64,000 nucleotides of DNA from Chitinophagaceae bacterium. GTDB taxonomy: Bacteria; Bacteroidota; Bacteroidia; Chitinophagales; UBA10324. Below the pieces are notes generated by a model. That model worked only from the letters and a program-made list of their open reading frames with translations, had not been told where the DNA came from and searched no databases. The stretch spans positions 1 to 64,000 of the forward strand of contig CANJII010000007.1 in NCBI GenBank assembly GCA_947474435.1, read 5' to 3'. Positions 39,001 through 47,685 of the stretch are shown one piece after another (positions within the stretch are counted from its first letter, which is position 1; every line of letters starts with the position of its first letter). The translations under genes were made by a program, and so were the position numbers.

Positions 39001-40720
39001 TAATATCAATCCGAACAATCCTGCAATTTGTCTCGGGCAAAATGCAAACCTGATTGCTAATGGTGCAAGCACTTATAACTGGTCACCTGCCGGAGGATTA
39101 AATTCTTCAACAGGAAACAGTGTTCTTGCTTCTCCTCCTATTTCAACCATGTATTTTGTAACAGGAATCAGCGCAGCAGGTTGCGCGAATATTGATTCAG
39201 TATTTGTAACCGTTTATGTGCCACCTCAAATACAATTGACACCAGTAAGCAATTGGATATGTAACGGAACATCTACAGTATTAAATGCCAGCGGTGGATT
39301 CACATATACATGGTCACCTGCGTCTGATCTTTCTGCTTCAATCGGAAGTTCAGTTACCGCTTCACCAAGTGTAACAACAACATACACAGTTACAGGAGTT
39401 GATATTCACGGATGCGCATCAAATGCAACTGCTGTTTTAACAGTGTATCCTCCACCAGTTACTTTTAGTCAGCCGAACCCTGCAATTTGTCGTGGTGATT
39501 CAACGACTATCACTGCAAGTGGAGCGGTAAGCTATGTATGGGCTCCTTTGTGGGGATTATCATCCGGAAGCGGCAATACAGTTACGGTTTTCCCTACTAT
39601 CAATACAACCTATACCATTATAGGGACGGATGCCTTTGGTTGCACTGCATCTTGGCCACTAGCTGTTGTAGTTCATTTTCCTGTTATGAATATTGCACCT
39701 GATTCTGTTTCTATTTGCGATGGTCAATCGACCAGCATTAATTCAAATGGAGCGGTTTCATATCAATGGTTTCCGGCGGCAGGATTAAATTCAACAGTTA
39801 CTGCAAATGTTACTGCTACTCCAACTCTTTCAACAACCTATACATTGATTGGATACGATCAATTCAATTGCACTGATACCTTGCAAAGTATTGTAACTGT
39901 ATTTCCACAGCCGATTGCACTGTTTGGTTTTGATCCGCCTGAAGGTTGTGATCCTGTTACAGTTGCGTTTTCCGATTCATCGCCTTATGCATTAAATTGG
40001 GTTTGGGCATTCAGCGACGGCACAACTGATTCAACTCAAAACCCGGTACATACTTTTTCAGGTGTTGGCTCTTATGATGTAGCACTTTATGTAAGTGGTT
40101 TAGGGGGCTGTAATGATTTGAATGTGCAGAATAATATTATCAATGTATATCCTGAACCTGTGGCTGAATTTTCATGGTCGCAGAGTACTACTCCATTATT
40201 GAACGGTGCGGTTTCATTTTATAATCTGTCAACTAATTCCGATGCCTGGCTATGGGATTTTGCCGATGGTGATACCAGTCATTTGCGCGATGTAATTCAC
40301 ACTTATGAATTTGCAGGCGAATACAATATCATGTTAGTGGCTTCAAATATTTATGGATGTGTGGATACAGTCTTTGAACCAATCTTTTTAGATTTTTATA
40401 AAGGATTATTTATTCCGAATGCAATGACGCCCGAATACGGCCCACAAGCCGACCGTTTATTTACGCCAACAGGTTTTGGATTAAAGACCTATCACATACA
40501 AGTCTTTAATACATGGGGAAACCTGATGTGGGAATCATATAAATTAGATCGAACATGTCCGGTTGAAAGTTGGGATGGTTATTATAAAGGTGAATTGATG
40601 CCACAGGATGCTTATGTGTGGAGGTGCGAAGCAACTTTTATGGATGATACCATATGGCTTGGAATGAAGTATCCGGATGGTCGCTATTCAACCAGCGGAA
40701 CAGTTACTATTGTGAGGTAA
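33077..40720 (+). CDS. Second giant PKD/Ig-like repeat adhesin with gliding C-terminal domain
   Basis: A 2547-residue surface protein. The start may be 33077 or 33089; both give a signal peptide ending in VAAQ. PKD-type domains fill about residues 115-720 (YQWNFGDPASG, INWGDGP). About twenty tandem units of roughly 75-80 residues follow. Most are of one type, with PxxICxGxS, TASGAxTYxWSP, TGLS, TxTTTYTVTGT and TVxVxPLP. Four are another type with TGFxPxGGxWSGxGI (near residues 1530, 1600, 1760 and 1835). Two PKD domains (WVWAFSDGT and WLWDFADGD) come before the C-terminal sorting domain (KGLFIPNAMTPEYGP, FNTWGNLMW, VESWDGYYKG, DAYVWRCEA). Unlike the adhesin at 10024 it has no PorP/SprF gene beside it. 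Adhesion or gliding is inferred. Confidence 0.9.
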   Translation: MIRFMKLKFILTFLGIAFSYFVAAQCNTTITTVPSPATICNGQSAVLTANATGASGYTWSPTTGLSATNTAVVTASPTVTTTYTVTAQGCGGGPTSIATIVVTVLPTPTAAFNITQPNPCASSAVSFPNVSTPAAGLTYQWNFGDPASGASNTSTATNPSHTFSATGNGAAVNYTVTLIATNAQGCTASITHVVTVTPAPDAAIADQNVFSAFTNCQTGSGTSYTLTIDNASTTQPTNTNYTINWGDGPAINYGATLPNGTSHTYNALGYFTITVTVTGQNGCVDVQTYTVFSGGNPAVGLGIPQLSPCICGPVTLSFPVLNTNSNTPGTTYIVSYGDGPSSSYTQANLPDTIVHTYSISSCGFTSPGGFTNSFYVSILATNPCGSAASTVEPIRICLPPTASFTISPNPQCTNSPVTFTNTSIGVFISNGACINTVTTAWHITGPGATNLTSTSATYSNSFTTPGVYTAELITGNPCGNDTLTQQFCIVAPPTAAFTLGPIGCAPVNVTTTNTSTGAGCGTLTYNWYVNNVWVSSATSPSLSFNAAGSYTICLEVDNGPCPVQSVCQTIVIKSPPTVSVSPVPSACGTLTVTPSAIFGNGGGTISAYQWTFTGGTPASSTNQNPPSVNYASCGNYTISICATNECGTTCGTTPANVYCLPTANAGPNQTICDGTSTTLTGSASGGTAGYNYSWTPTATLNTPWNSSTTATPVATTTYTLQVSDANGCTDNDQVVITLIPAPIVNVVAPAPLCAGQSATITATGATTYSWSPSAGLNSTNTATVIATPTITTTYTVTGTTGTCSDQQTVIVTVYPLPVLTINPNPVTICVGSSTVLTVNGANTYTWSPSTGLNITTGATVTATPTITTTYTVLGTSVNLCTSTSTVIVTVTALPVVTASSPDYTICNAQSTTLNGAGANTYSWNPTTGLTNPNSSSTTASPTITTTYTLTGIIGANCSATDTVVINVLPLPNISVNPPTPLCAGGSTILTATGGNGFQWSPSTGLSQTNGNNITANPSVTTTYTVTGNGANGCSASNTVIVVVNPLPVVVVNPPSPFICLGNSQSMTASGASTYTWNPSGNLSASTGAIVTATPLAVGTYTYTVVGTTGAGCTAQTTVQLGVNGLPNVTASSVDYTICFGQSTILNAAGAVNYTWTPNTGLSSSTGNTVTANPTTTTTYTVTGTSGLNCNDDDTVVVNVLPLPVINSNPVNPNMCIGESISITLIGAVNYQWSPSTGLSNTNGPTVTANPTVTTTYTVNVTGANGCTTQSLVTVVIHPLPNLNINPNPVVLCLNTPQNITASGASTYSWCPNIGLSATVGNVVSANPSSNITYTIIGTTVWGCMDSTTVSVSVNVNTVATSPDYDLCMGESTTMTANNGNTYQWSPNTGLSANSGASVTSNPTVTTTYTATAITTSGCSTTDTVLIVVHPIPNVGLVPASVIQCAGTNIQLDASGAATYFWSPNNSLSSSTGATVIASPFTNTSYTVIGTDVNGCQDSAFSQITVYPLPPINAGIDITVCHTPITVTLTGFTPQGGTWSGTGITDPINAVFNPMIAGLGTFTLYYSIINANGCTNLDSIQVSVTPTSWPVAGPGDTACFFSQLLVLTGNSPAGGYWSGFGIVNNLSGTFNPTLAGPGLHPVFYSIGMGQCTTSDTTFVLVQPAPNLLIVPVLPQLCIGSSVQITASGASTYSWSPSTNISSTTGSVVTVSPTFTTQYTLIGTSALGCTNSLPVTVVVNPLPAVNAGNNQNVCLYATPFNMFGFNPVGGFWTGTGVTNGFQGTFDPAVSGVGQFMINYSVTNLNGCTNDDSLLVTVIQPQTGIVGPDDTTCVNAPPFNLTGFSPLGGTWSGQGITNPSLGTFNPTLATIGNHILVYSPAPSQCFYKDSLVMTVLPTPNLTLIAGSTSICQGQTTNIVASGGLTYTWSPATGLDVTTGSSVNASPTITTTYTVTTINLSGCAINSTIVITINPIPSVNINPNNPAICLGQNANLIANGASTYNWSPAGGLNSSTGNSVLASPPISTMYFVTGISAAGCANIDSVFVTVYVPPQIQLTPVSNWICNGTSTVLNASGGFTYTWSPASDLSASIGSSVTASPSVTTTYTVTGVDIHGCASNATAVLTVYPPPVTFSQPNPAICRGDSTTITASGAVSYVWAPLWGLSSGSGNTVTVFPTINTTYTIIGTDAFGCTASWPLAVVVHFPVMNIAPDSVSICDGQSTSINSNGAVSYQWFPAAGLNSTVTANVTATPTLSTTYTLIGYDQFNCTDTLQSIVTVFPQPIALFGFDPPEGCDPVTVAFSDSSPYALNWVWAFSDGTTDSTQNPVHTFSGVGSYDVALYVSGLGGCNDLNVQNNIINVYPEPVAEFSWSQSTTPLLNGAVSFYNLSTNSDAWLWDFADGDTSHLRDVIHTYEFAGEYNIMLVASNIYGCVDTVFEPIFLDFYKGLFIPNAMTPEYGPQADRLFTPTGFGLKTYHIQVFNTWGNLMWESYKLDRTCPVESWDGYYKGELMPQDAYVWRCEATFMDDTIWLGMKYPDGRYSTSGTVTIVR

Positions 40721-40794
40721 ATAAATTAATTTCTTACAATTTGCAATAGGGATTTTTAGCAGGATATTTTTTAGTATAAATATTCACAAAGCTT

Positions 40795-41475
40795 TTAGTC
40801 ATTTAATAAATCAGGTCTGCGATTTTTTGTTCGTTCAAGGGCCTCATTATGCCGCCATTCTTCAATATTTTTAAAATGACCCGATAATAATATTTCAGGA
40901 ACTTTCCAATCGTTATAAATTTCGGGTCGTGTATAAACAGGTGGAGCTAACAGGTTATCCTGAAAAGAATCGAACAAAGCCGATGTTTCATCGCTTAAAA
41001 CTCCCGGAACTAATCGGACAATTGAATCAACCAATACTGCAGCCGGCAATTCGCCGCCACTTAAAACATAATCACCAATAGAAATTTCCCGTGTGATGAA
41101 ATGTTGTCGAACTCTTTCATCTACGCCTTTATAATGACCACATAAAATGGCGATATTTTTTTTCATTGATAATTGATTGGCAATTTGCTGGTTCAATAGT
41201 TCACCATCAGGAGTCATATAAATGATCTCGTCAAAATTTCTTAATGAGTTCAAATGTTTCAGGCAATTATCTATTGGTTCAACCATCATTACCATTCCTG
41301 CTCCACCACCATATTGATAATCATCTGTTGATTTGTGTTTATCAGTTGAGTAATCACGAATGTTGTGAATTTCCAATTCCACCAATTGTTTTTGCTGAGC
41401 CCTCTTCAATATTGAATGATCAAAAGGTCCCTTTAACAATTCAGGAAGAACAGTAAGAATATCTAAGTGTAGCAT
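40795..41475 (-). CDS. trmD: tRNA (guanine-N1)-methyltransferase TrmD
   Basis: A 226-residue SPOUT methyltransferase that methylates G37 at N1 in tRNAs reading CNN codons, which prevents +1 frameshifts. Family motifs are complete: the opening [12 protein letters not shown], the [13 protein letters not shown] segment at 52-64, [13 protein letters not shown] near 110-122 and the AdoMet knot [15 protein letters not shown] near 131-145. The C-terminal basic helical part ([29 protein letters not shown]) contacts tRNA. The length is normal for the family. It is not next to rpsP/rimM/rplS as in many bacteria. Confidence 0.97.
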   Translation of the reverse strand: MLHLDILTVLPELLKGPFDHSILKRAQQKQLVELEIHNIRDYSTDKHKSTDDYQYGGGAGMVMMVEPIDNCLKHLNSLRNFDEIIYMTPDGELLNQQIANQLSMKKNIAILCGHYKGVDERVRQHFITREISIGDYVLSGGELPAAVLVDSIVRLVPGVLSDETSALFDSFQDNLLAPPVYTRPEIYNDWKVPEILLSGHFKNIEEWRHNEALERTKNRRPDLLND

Positions 41476-41513
41476 TGCGGTAAATATAAATTCTAATACT
41501 AAACAAGGTGAAA

Positions 41514-43283
41514 TTATAAAAGCCCCATTCGGATCAGGCGTTCATTCAAAACATAAATTTGTTTTTGATTTATTTCTTTAACGAGTGTATAATTTGATTT
41601 AATAAAATTATTTAACAACGGAAAATTTTCATGACTTAAACCCTCCTGATTTTTAAATCCTTTAAAAATTGGTTTAGATGTATCTAAAAATATTATAGGC
41701 TTGTTATAACTTAAGTTAGTGATATATTTTTCAAGATTTGTATTGTCATTTTGTAAAGCATTTCTTGCCTCATTAAATGAATTGGCTCCACAGGTTCCTT
41801 GGGTTAATCCGGTCTCAACATAAAATTTATTGTTCCAGCCCCAAACAGCTAATTTTTCATTAGGCATAGCATATTTTGAAATTTCCTTTGCTACATCACT
41901 CAATTCGTAATTGCCCGAATTACTAATAAAATCAATCCCTCTATTACCATAATAAAGCGAAACCAATAATGGCGTAAGTGCAAAAAGAAGTAAAGTGAAA
42001 AATGTGATTTTTTTAGCTGAACTAATTTCTTTTATAAATTGAAAAGCGATTCCAGCAATAATACCTGTAAAAATTACCAATGGAATAATTATCAAAGTAT
42101 TGTAATGGTAAAAATAAGAACCCGGTAAACACACTGATAAATAACTGACCAACACGATAAACAGGAAAAAAGAAATTCTTCTTTTATCTACTGATAATAT
42201 TTTATTTCTGTTTAATAATAAAACCATAAAACACATACATAAGAAAATTAAAATGGTGCCGATTAGTGACAACAGTTCAGGTGTTTTAATTATTAAAATT
42301 GCAGGAATTAATAATTTAGAAAAGCCAGTGATGTGATAGTCTAAACCGGTATTAGTGTAAGATAGGTTTTGAATGATGTAATCGGTTGTGAAGTCTGTAA
42401 AAGTCTTGTTTTTCAAAATATAAAACAGAAGAATTACAGATGGAAGCAGACCAACTGATATAAATTGAATTGATGAAAATAATTTTTGTTTTAAGCTGCT
42501 GTTTTTTGAAATGCAAATTTCAATGAGTACACAAATAACAAGTGAAAAAGCAATAGGTACAGCCTGTAATTTGGCATACGGAAAACAGCCGAGGATAAAT
42601 GCAAGTAAAATGAATTTTAAAAATGTTTTATTTAATTGCCACGAAATAAAGAGATAACAACTGATAGCAATAAACAACATTGGAATTAATTCGCTTTCAT
42701 AGGCAATAAAATCTTTTGAATTAGAAAATGAATAAAATAAAATCAATGGAAGTGATAAGAGTGATGCATATTCCTTATTAATTAATTTTTTTAAAGTGAG
42801 GTAAACAAAAATTAATGAAGGAACGATACAAAAAAGTAATCCAAAAAATCTTATAGAAGCATAGTTTAGACCGTCACCCGCGTAATACATTATTGAAAGT
42901 GGAATATATAAAATCGGGCCTCCGGTAAATCCGCTAAGGTCTTTCCATAAAACAGCGCCATTTAACCAAGTTGCTGCATTAACAATCCATTGACTTTCAT
43001 CGGAATTTTGTTCTTTCAGAATTAAATTCGGAAGTCGTAAAATAATTATCCCGGAAATGGAAATAATCAGAAAGAAAAAAGGACTGCATAAAATTTTTTT
43101 AAATCGATAGGTAGAAAATAATTTATCAGAGAAATTACTATATACGATCAAGCATAAAACCATAACGAAAATAATACTAGTGATTTGCCAGTTAACCAAA
43201 ATCAAATCAGGATTGGTATTAATTAAATCACTAATCGTGATTGCGATTTTACCCGGATAGTTAATGTATGGAGTTGTATCCAA
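41514..43283 (-). CDS. Multi-pass membrane protein, GT39/ArnT-like
   Basis: A 589-residue integral membrane protein with about ten or eleven hydrophobic helices between residues 25 and 450 and a soluble C-terminal domain of about 130 residues. The loop after the second helix holds an acidic pair in [26 protein letters not shown], at the place where lipid-phosphate-dependent glycosyltransferases of the GT39/83 (PMT/ArnT) fold keep their catalytic acid. The C-terminal domain carries [23 protein letters not shown]. Transfer of a sugar from a polyprenyl carrier is inferred from the fold only. It sits between trmD and the OmpA gene with short gaps, all on the - strand. Confidence 0.65.
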   Translation of the reverse strand: MDTTPYINYPGKIAITISDLINTNPDLILVNWQITSIIFVMVLCLIVYSNFSDKLFSTYRFKKILCSPFFFLIISISGIIILRLPNLILKEQNSDESQWIVNAATWLNGAVLWKDLSGFTGGPILYIPLSIMYYAGDGLNYASIRFFGLLFCIVPSLIFVYLTLKKLINKEYASLLSLPLILFYSFSNSKDFIAYESELIPMLFIAISCYLFISWQLNKTFLKFILLAFILGCFPYAKLQAVPIAFSLVICVLIEICISKNSSLKQKLFSSIQFISVGLLPSVILLFYILKNKTFTDFTTDYIIQNLSYTNTGLDYHITGFSKLLIPAILIIKTPELLSLIGTILIFLCMCFMVLLLNRNKILSVDKRRISFFLFIVLVSYLSVCLPGSYFYHYNTLIIIPLVIFTGIIAGIAFQFIKEISSAKKITFFTLLLFALTPLLVSLYYGNRGIDFISNSGNYELSDVAKEISKYAMPNEKLAVWGWNNKFYVETGLTQGTCGANSFNEARNALQNDNTNLEKYITNLSYNKPIIFLDTSKPIFKGFKNQEGLSHENFPLLNNFIKSNYTLVKEINQKQIYVLNERLIRMGLL

Positions 43284-43333
43284 ATTGCTTTAATTAATTT
43301 TATTGAGAGGAAATAAAGAAGTTCTTTAAAAAA

Positions 43334-44692
43334 TTATTTGTCGAATAAAATTATTTCTACTCTTCGGTTAATTGCTCTTCCATGTTCTTCTGAATTATCA
43401 GCAATTGGGTCTTCAAAATTGTAACCTGCAATTTTTAACCGTTGCCATGCTACTCCCTTTATTATCAGATAATCCATTACAGCATTGGCTCTGCTTTCCG
43501 ATAATTTTTGGTTGTATTTTTTGGAACCTACATTGTCAGTATAACCGGTTAGCTCGCATCTGAGGTCAAGATGTTTTTTCAGGTAGTTAGCAAGTTCGTT
43601 TAAATTATTTTTTGAAGAATCGGGAATAACAGCTGAAGCCGAAGCAAAATTGATATTGGTAACTGCAAACCTATCCTGCTCCACATCATCGAGCGAATCT
43701 TGTATTGATTGCTGATCGGGGATAATTTTACCGGTAAGTATTGATTGAAAATCTAATTTTTCACTCAGATCAGGATAGTCTTTAAACTTTGGCTGGCCCG
43801 GATCTTTTAAACTGATTAATGAACCGGCTTCGAGCATTACACCACTATCGTAAGCTAAATCACCTACATCGCCAATGGCAATTTTCATGTGGTATTTTTT
43901 ATAGGGTACAACATAACATGATGCAGTCATTACACCTGTTAATCCATCATATTGTAAGTTGTTTAAAATGTCTTTGTTTAATTTTTTCTTTTTCGCTTTG
44001 TTGATTTTAAAATCTGAGACTTTATTTTTTTTAACCGGTTTTCTTTTCTTCTGTACCGGAATGGATTTTTTTAATTCAGGTCGCTTGAAATAATCATTGT
44101 CGATATAATACTGGTTACTTAGTTTATCATTCAAAGTATTAATGCTGACCGGTATGTTTACTCCGGGAATAGTGGCAATATTCAGCCGGCGCACTTTATC
44201 ACCATTCACAATAAAAGCAAACACATCGTTGTATTTTGATCCTACATATTCAGGATATTCTTCTGAACCGAAAACATAATTGAACATTATTTTATTATTC
44301 ATCGGAATAAAATCAAATTCAATAACAACGGCATCGCCCGATGTTCCGTGACTGATTCTGTTTAAGTCTTTATCGCCCTTGGGTTTTCTTCTTGCCTTCG
44401 GATCGCTGAAGTATCCTGTTTTGTATGGAATTGTGTTAGCACTAAACGCATCGAATACGCTTCCTGATGAAAGTATAATTCCACTATCTATTCCGATTGT
44501 TGTTTCAGCCTGGTTAAAAGAACCATAGCCTAAATGTGGAGCAGTCACTTTTACATTGCCAACAATAATGCCTTGGGTACCAACTAATTTATTTATGAGT
44601 TGCTCAGCTGTGTTTGAAGTGTCGACAAGAATTTGGGCGTTGGTATTAAATGAAAATAACAAACACAAAAATGAAAGTGAAATAATTTTCAT
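43334..44692 (-). CDS. Choice-of-anchor L domain fused to OmpA
   Basis: A 452-residue envelope protein. The start at 44692 is preferred because it begins the signal peptide MKIISLSFLCLLFSFNTNAQ; a frame-longer ATG at 44713 adds seven polar residues. Residues about 20-295 are a choice-of-anchor L domain (VDTSNTAEQLINKLVG, GIILSSG, FDFIPMNNKIMFNYVFGSEEYPEYVG, NDVFAFIV). This is interrupted near 200-240 by a very Lys-rich stretch (KKRKPVKKNK and AKKKKLNK). The C-terminal ~110 residues are OmpA-like (NELANYLKKHLDLRCELTGYTD, QKLSESRANAVMDYLI, HGRAINRRVEI), which binds peptidoglycan. The protein probably links a surface or periplasmic beta domain to the cell wall. No sorting domain is seen. Confidence 0.85.
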   Translation of the reverse strand: MKIISLSFLCLLFSFNTNAQILVDTSNTAEQLINKLVGTQGIIVGNVKVTAPHLGYGSFNQAETTIGIDSGIILSSGSVFDAFSANTIPYKTGYFSDPKARRKPKGDKDLNRISHGTSGDAVVIEFDFIPMNNKIMFNYVFGSEEYPEYVGSKYNDVFAFIVNGDKVRRLNIATIPGVNIPVSINTLNDKLSNQYYIDNDYFKRPELKKSIPVQKKRKPVKKNKVSDFKINKAKKKKLNKDILNNLQYDGLTGVMTASCYVVPYKKYHMKIAIGDVGDLAYDSGVMLEAGSLISLKDPGQPKFKDYPDLSEKLDFQSILTGKIIPDQQSIQDSLDDVEQDRFAVTNINFASASAVIPDSSKNNLNELANYLKKHLDLRCELTGYTDNVGSKKYNQKLSESRANAVMDYLIIKGVAWQRLKIAGYNFEDPIADNSEEHGRAINRRVEIILFDK

Positions 44693-44835
44693 AAAAGAAC
44701 ATTGGCTGTTCATGCGCGCAAAAATAGAATTCAGAAACTAAGTTAACGGATTAATGATTAATTTTTCTTGATCTGTTATTTAATATTTAGTAGTAATAAC
44801 AAATAGGTTTTTGTTTTTTATAAAGGATTAAAAAA

Positions 44836-45759
44836 TCAGTCCTTTACTTTTTCAAAAACAATTCGGTAATGTTCAAAAATTTCGCGTTCGAAAACCAAGA
44901 GATTGGCTTGAATTTTAAATCGTTTCATCCATTCTCTGAAAGATCTGCTTAATAAATAAGTAGGAATAAATGAAATAAAGAGCAGGTATTTATTAAAACT
45001 GAATTTTGTAAAAGCCTTTGTCCATCGTTTAATGGTTTCTATATAATCTAACCTTCCACTATCAACTGATATTACTTTAAAATGCTCAAGGGCCGGATTT
45101 ATAATTCCTTCCTTACCATAAGGCAGCCACGAACCCGGAAATACGCGACAAATAATATCCATCAATTCTTCATTGGTAAATTCCTTTTTATTTAAGTCAG
45201 TTTTGTCAAATGGAATATCTTCAAATTTTACCATGTTCGGACCAAACACCATGGTCTGACAGTAAAACCTGCCACCAACCGGAAGCAAATCTGATATTTG
45301 TTTAAAGTAGGTCTTGTATATTTCTTGCTGTTTACCTGCTTTATATTGTTCTACTGAACACAAATGTTCGGGGCTTCCCATGGCAGTTACCACATCAAAT
45401 TTCCCGAAAGTATCAGGCCTTATTTGTTTCGAATCCATGTGATAGACATTCAGTCCGTTTTTCTGACAGGCATCAGCTTGTCCTTGTGCTAATACAACAC
45501 CATATGTAATTGCACCAAGTTTGTTCAGAAAATCTATAAACGCTCCCCAGCCGCAACCAATATCTAACACCTTTGTTCCTTTTATTATTTTACAGCCATC
45601 AACAATGAACTGATGTTTTTTTGCTTGAGCCTGCTCTGAAGTCATTGAAAAATCACCATCGAACCGAGCACAGCTGTAAGCACCTTTTTCGCCCACGCTC
45701 ATTCTGAATATTTTATCCATTGAGGTATAATGAGCATCTAATTCCTTTTGATTAGCCAT
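44836..45759 (-). CDS. SAM-dependent methyltransferase, cyclopropane-fatty-acid-synthase-like
   Basis: A 307-residue class I methyltransferase related to the mycolic acid/cyclopropane synthase group. The AdoMet-binding motif I is VLDIGCGWGAFIDFL near residue 64-78. The acidic end of strand 2 is in YHMDSKQI, and the catalytic-region opening GSPEHLCSVEQY is near 128-139. The C-terminal region is basic and hydrophobic (KYLLFISFIPTYLLSRSFREWMKRFKI), which suggests association with the membrane. Fatty-acyl or lipid methylation is inferred; it is shorter than CFA synthase (about 380 residues), lacking its N-terminal domain. It stands alone on the - strand. Confidence 0.8.
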   Translation of the reverse strand: MANQKELDAHYTSMDKIFRMSVGEKGAYSCARFDGDFSMTSEQAQAKKHQFIVDGCKIIKGTKVLDIGCGWGAFIDFLNKLGAITYGVVLAQGQADACQKNGLNVYHMDSKQIRPDTFGKFDVVTAMGSPEHLCSVEQYKAGKQQEIYKTYFKQISDLLPVGGRFYCQTMVFGPNMVKFEDIPFDKTDLNKKEFTNEELMDIICRVFPGSWLPYGKEGIINPALEHFKVISVDSGRLDYIETIKRWTKAFTKFSFNKYLLFISFIPTYLLSRSFREWMKRFKIQANLLVFEREIFEHYRIVFEKVKD

Positions 45760-45868
45760 GGCTTTTAAGTGTTTTTATAAGTAATGGTTTACGAACTGCA
45801 ATTACCTGATTGTTCAATTAATTTTTATTCGTGCATTTTATTTGAAAAAATAAAAATTGAAATTTTTT

Positions 45869-45976
45869 TTAATGATGCTTTATCATGACCAATACACCAC
45901 CGGCTATAAAAAGCAGCAGCATAACAATCCATATTATAGTTTCATGATTTTTTGGTTTTGGCGAAGCATGATTCAT
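45869..45976 (-). CDS. 35-aa single-pass membrane miniprotein
   Basis: A 35-codon ATG frame: MNHASPKPKNHETIIWIVMLLL with a hydrophobic run of about 19 residues (IIWIVMLLLFIAGGVLVMI) and a KHH end. The layout is that of a tiny single-helix membrane protein with a polar, proline-rich N-terminus and basic C-terminus. It is not coupled to a neighbour and no clear terminator is seen, so the support is reading frame and composition only. Similar tiny ORFs occur in Bacteroidota genomes in my experience. Confidence 0.45.
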   Translation of the reverse strand: MNHASPKPKNHETIIWIVMLLLFIAGGVLVMIKHH

Positions 45977-46023
45977 TGCAAAAATTTATTGCAACGAAGA
46001 AACCTCAACCGAATTTAAAGAGT

Positions 46024-46061
46024 AATGATTTTAATCATTCATTTTTAATAGCCTACTTTTG
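46024..46061 (+). promoter_or_regulatory. DEAD-box helicase promoter with inverted repeat
   Basis: TACTTTTG at 46054-46061 matches the -7 consensus exactly. AATGATT (46024-46030), TT, AATCATT (46033-46039) is a perfect inverted repeat across the -33 region and may be an operator. The start point would be near 46068, leaving a leader of about 113 nt. Confidence 0.45.
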
Positions 46062-46180
46062 GCGGCACAACACAATAGATTGAAATCTTATTAAGAGCCG
46101 TCTCTATATTATATTCAATCAAATACGGTTTACAATCATTTTAATAATCACAAAACAATTTAATTATCAAGAACAACACA

Positions 46181-47563
46181 ATGTCATTCGAGAACTTACA
46201 TTTAATTGAGCCGATTCTGAAGGCTTTAAAAACAACAGGATACACTACACCAACCCCCATTCAGGAACAAGCGATTCCGATTATATTAAAACATAAAGAT
46301 TTGCTGGGTTGCGCACAAACAGGAACAGGAAAAACCGCCGCATTCGGCATTCCGATTTTACAATTGCTGAACAGCGGTATGCACAACGATAAAGGGCACC
46401 GCAACATTAAGGCGCTGGTGCTTACTCCAACACGGGAACTTGCGATTCAGATTCAGGAAAGTTTTTCGACTTACGGAAAATTTGTTGACAGCCGGAACTT
46501 AGTAATATTCGGTGGAGTATCGCAACACTCGCAGGTGATTGCGCTGCGAAACGGTATTGATGTTTTAATTGCCACACCAGGGCGCTTGCTTGATTTAATG
46601 CAGCAACGGCATGTGAACCTGCAGCACATTGAATTTTTTGTGCTGGATGAAGCTGACCGTATGCTTGATATGGGATTTTTGCAGGATGTAAAAAGAGTGA
46701 TTGCTAAGTTGCCTCACAAGCGGCAGACTTTGTTTTTCTCTGCTACCATGCCACCTGAAATTCAGAAGTTGGCTGATACTATTTTAGTGAATCCTGAAAA
46801 AGTGGAAGTTACTCCGCAGTCAACCACCGTGGAAGCAATTTCGCAGGGAGTTTATTATGTGGAGCGCGAGCAGAAAAAAAATCTGCTGATTCATATTCTG
46901 CAAAATGAAACCATAAAATCGGCATTGGTATTTACACGCACGAAGCATGGCGCTGATAAAGTGGTGAAGGAATTGGTGAAGGTGCACATTCATGCTGAAG
47001 CCATTCATGGAAATAAATCGCAGAACAACCGGCAGCGTGCGTTAACGAATTTTAAAACAGGAAAAATAAAAGTGCTTGTTGCTACTGATATAGCAGCACG
47101 CGGAATTGATGTGGATGAACTTTCGCATGTTATAAATTTTGATATGCCGAATGTGGCTGAAACTTATGTTCATCGCATTGGCAGAACAGGTAGAGCTGGA
47201 TTGAGTGGAGTTGCTTTATCGTTTTGCGATTCGGAAGAATTAGGTGAATTGAAAGACATAAACAAACTGATAGGTAAACCGATTCCGGTTATTACAGATC
47301 ATCCGTATGCAATATCGTTTGATGATATGCCTTTGAATTTTGTTCGGAAGCCATCGCCGCAAAGAAGAAATTCTAATTCAGGATTTCGTTCGGGTTCGGG
47401 AAGAGGAAGGAGTAATTCTTCAGGTGGTCGCAGTAGTGGCAGCGGAACACGCAGCGGTGAAAGAAGTGGAAGCGGTCACAGTCACACAAGTGGTGAGGGT
47501 AGGAGCGGAAGCAGCACCAGCAGTGGAAGCAAACACAGCAGCAGCGGAAGAAAGCGGTGGTAG
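46181..47563 (+). CDS. DEAD-box RNA helicase, RhlE type
   Basis: A 460-residue ATP-dependent RNA helicase. The core is complete: Q-motif region [11 protein letters not shown] at 23-33, Walker A AQTGTGKT at 45-52, PTRELAIQ near 87, DEAD near 157, SAT near 187 and [10 protein letters not shown] near 322-331. The order and spacing fit RhlE. Residues about 385-460 are a Ser/Gly/Arg-rich tail ([16 protein letters not shown] and so on) with a His segment, which likely binds RNA nonspecifically. It unwinds RNA in ribosome assembly or decay, mainly in the cold in other bacteria. It is preceded by a long leader and ends at a strong terminator. Confidence 0.92.
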   Translation: MSFENLHLIEPILKALKTTGYTTPTPIQEQAIPIILKHKDLLGCAQTGTGKTAAFGIPILQLLNSGMHNDKGHRNIKALVLTPTRELAIQIQESFSTYGKFVDSRNLVIFGGVSQHSQVIALRNGIDVLIATPGRLLDLMQQRHVNLQHIEFFVLDEADRMLDMGFLQDVKRVIAKLPHKRQTLFFSATMPPEIQKLADTILVNPEKVEVTPQSTTVEAISQGVYYVEREQKKNLLIHILQNETIKSALVFTRTKHGADKVVKELVKVHIHAEAIHGNKSQNNRQRALTNFKTGKIKVLVATDIAARGIDVDELSHVINFDMPNVAETYVHRIGRTGRAGLSGVALSFCDSEELGELKDINKLIGKPIPVITDHPYAISFDDMPLNFVRKPSPQRRNSNSGFRSGSGRGRSNSSGGRSSGSGTRSGERSGSGHSHTSGEGRSGSSTSSGSKHSSSGRKRW

Positions 47564-47614
47564 ATTAATAAACAGTAAGCAATTTGCAAAGGGCAATAAG
47601 GAATAATAAATTAG

Positions 47615-47649
47615 AAAGCCATCTGGTGAAAACGAGATGGCTTTTTTTT
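47615..47649 (+). terminator. Terminator of the DEAD-box gene
   Basis: Arms AGCCATCT (47617-47624) and AGATGGCT (47635-47642), a loop of about 10 nt, then a run of eight T. It is 50 nt past the helicase stop, before the convergent msrA gene. Confidence 0.88.
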
Positions 47650-47685
47650 AGAAATTTTTTTTGAAATCTGCAAACTGATTACAGA

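Larger units (their letters stand above)
45760..46180. other. Intergenic region with a tiny membrane gene and helicase leader
   Basis: This 421-nt gap contains a 35-codon frame on the - strand (45869-45976), an inverted repeat and -7 box (46024-46061) for the DEAD-box helicase, and a leader of about 110 nt with modest pairing potential (GGCGGC near 46061 and GCCGTC near 46098). The rest is AT-rich. Confidence 0.55.

Noticed and set aside
46820..47008. Frame antisense to the helicase gene
   Set aside because: Opposite strand of a conserved helicase core with no independent support.
47340..47606. 88-codon frame overlapping the end of the helicase gene
   Set aside because: It is the +1 frame of the Ser/Gly/Arg-rich tail and reads as Val/Glu/Ala repeats caused by that composition.
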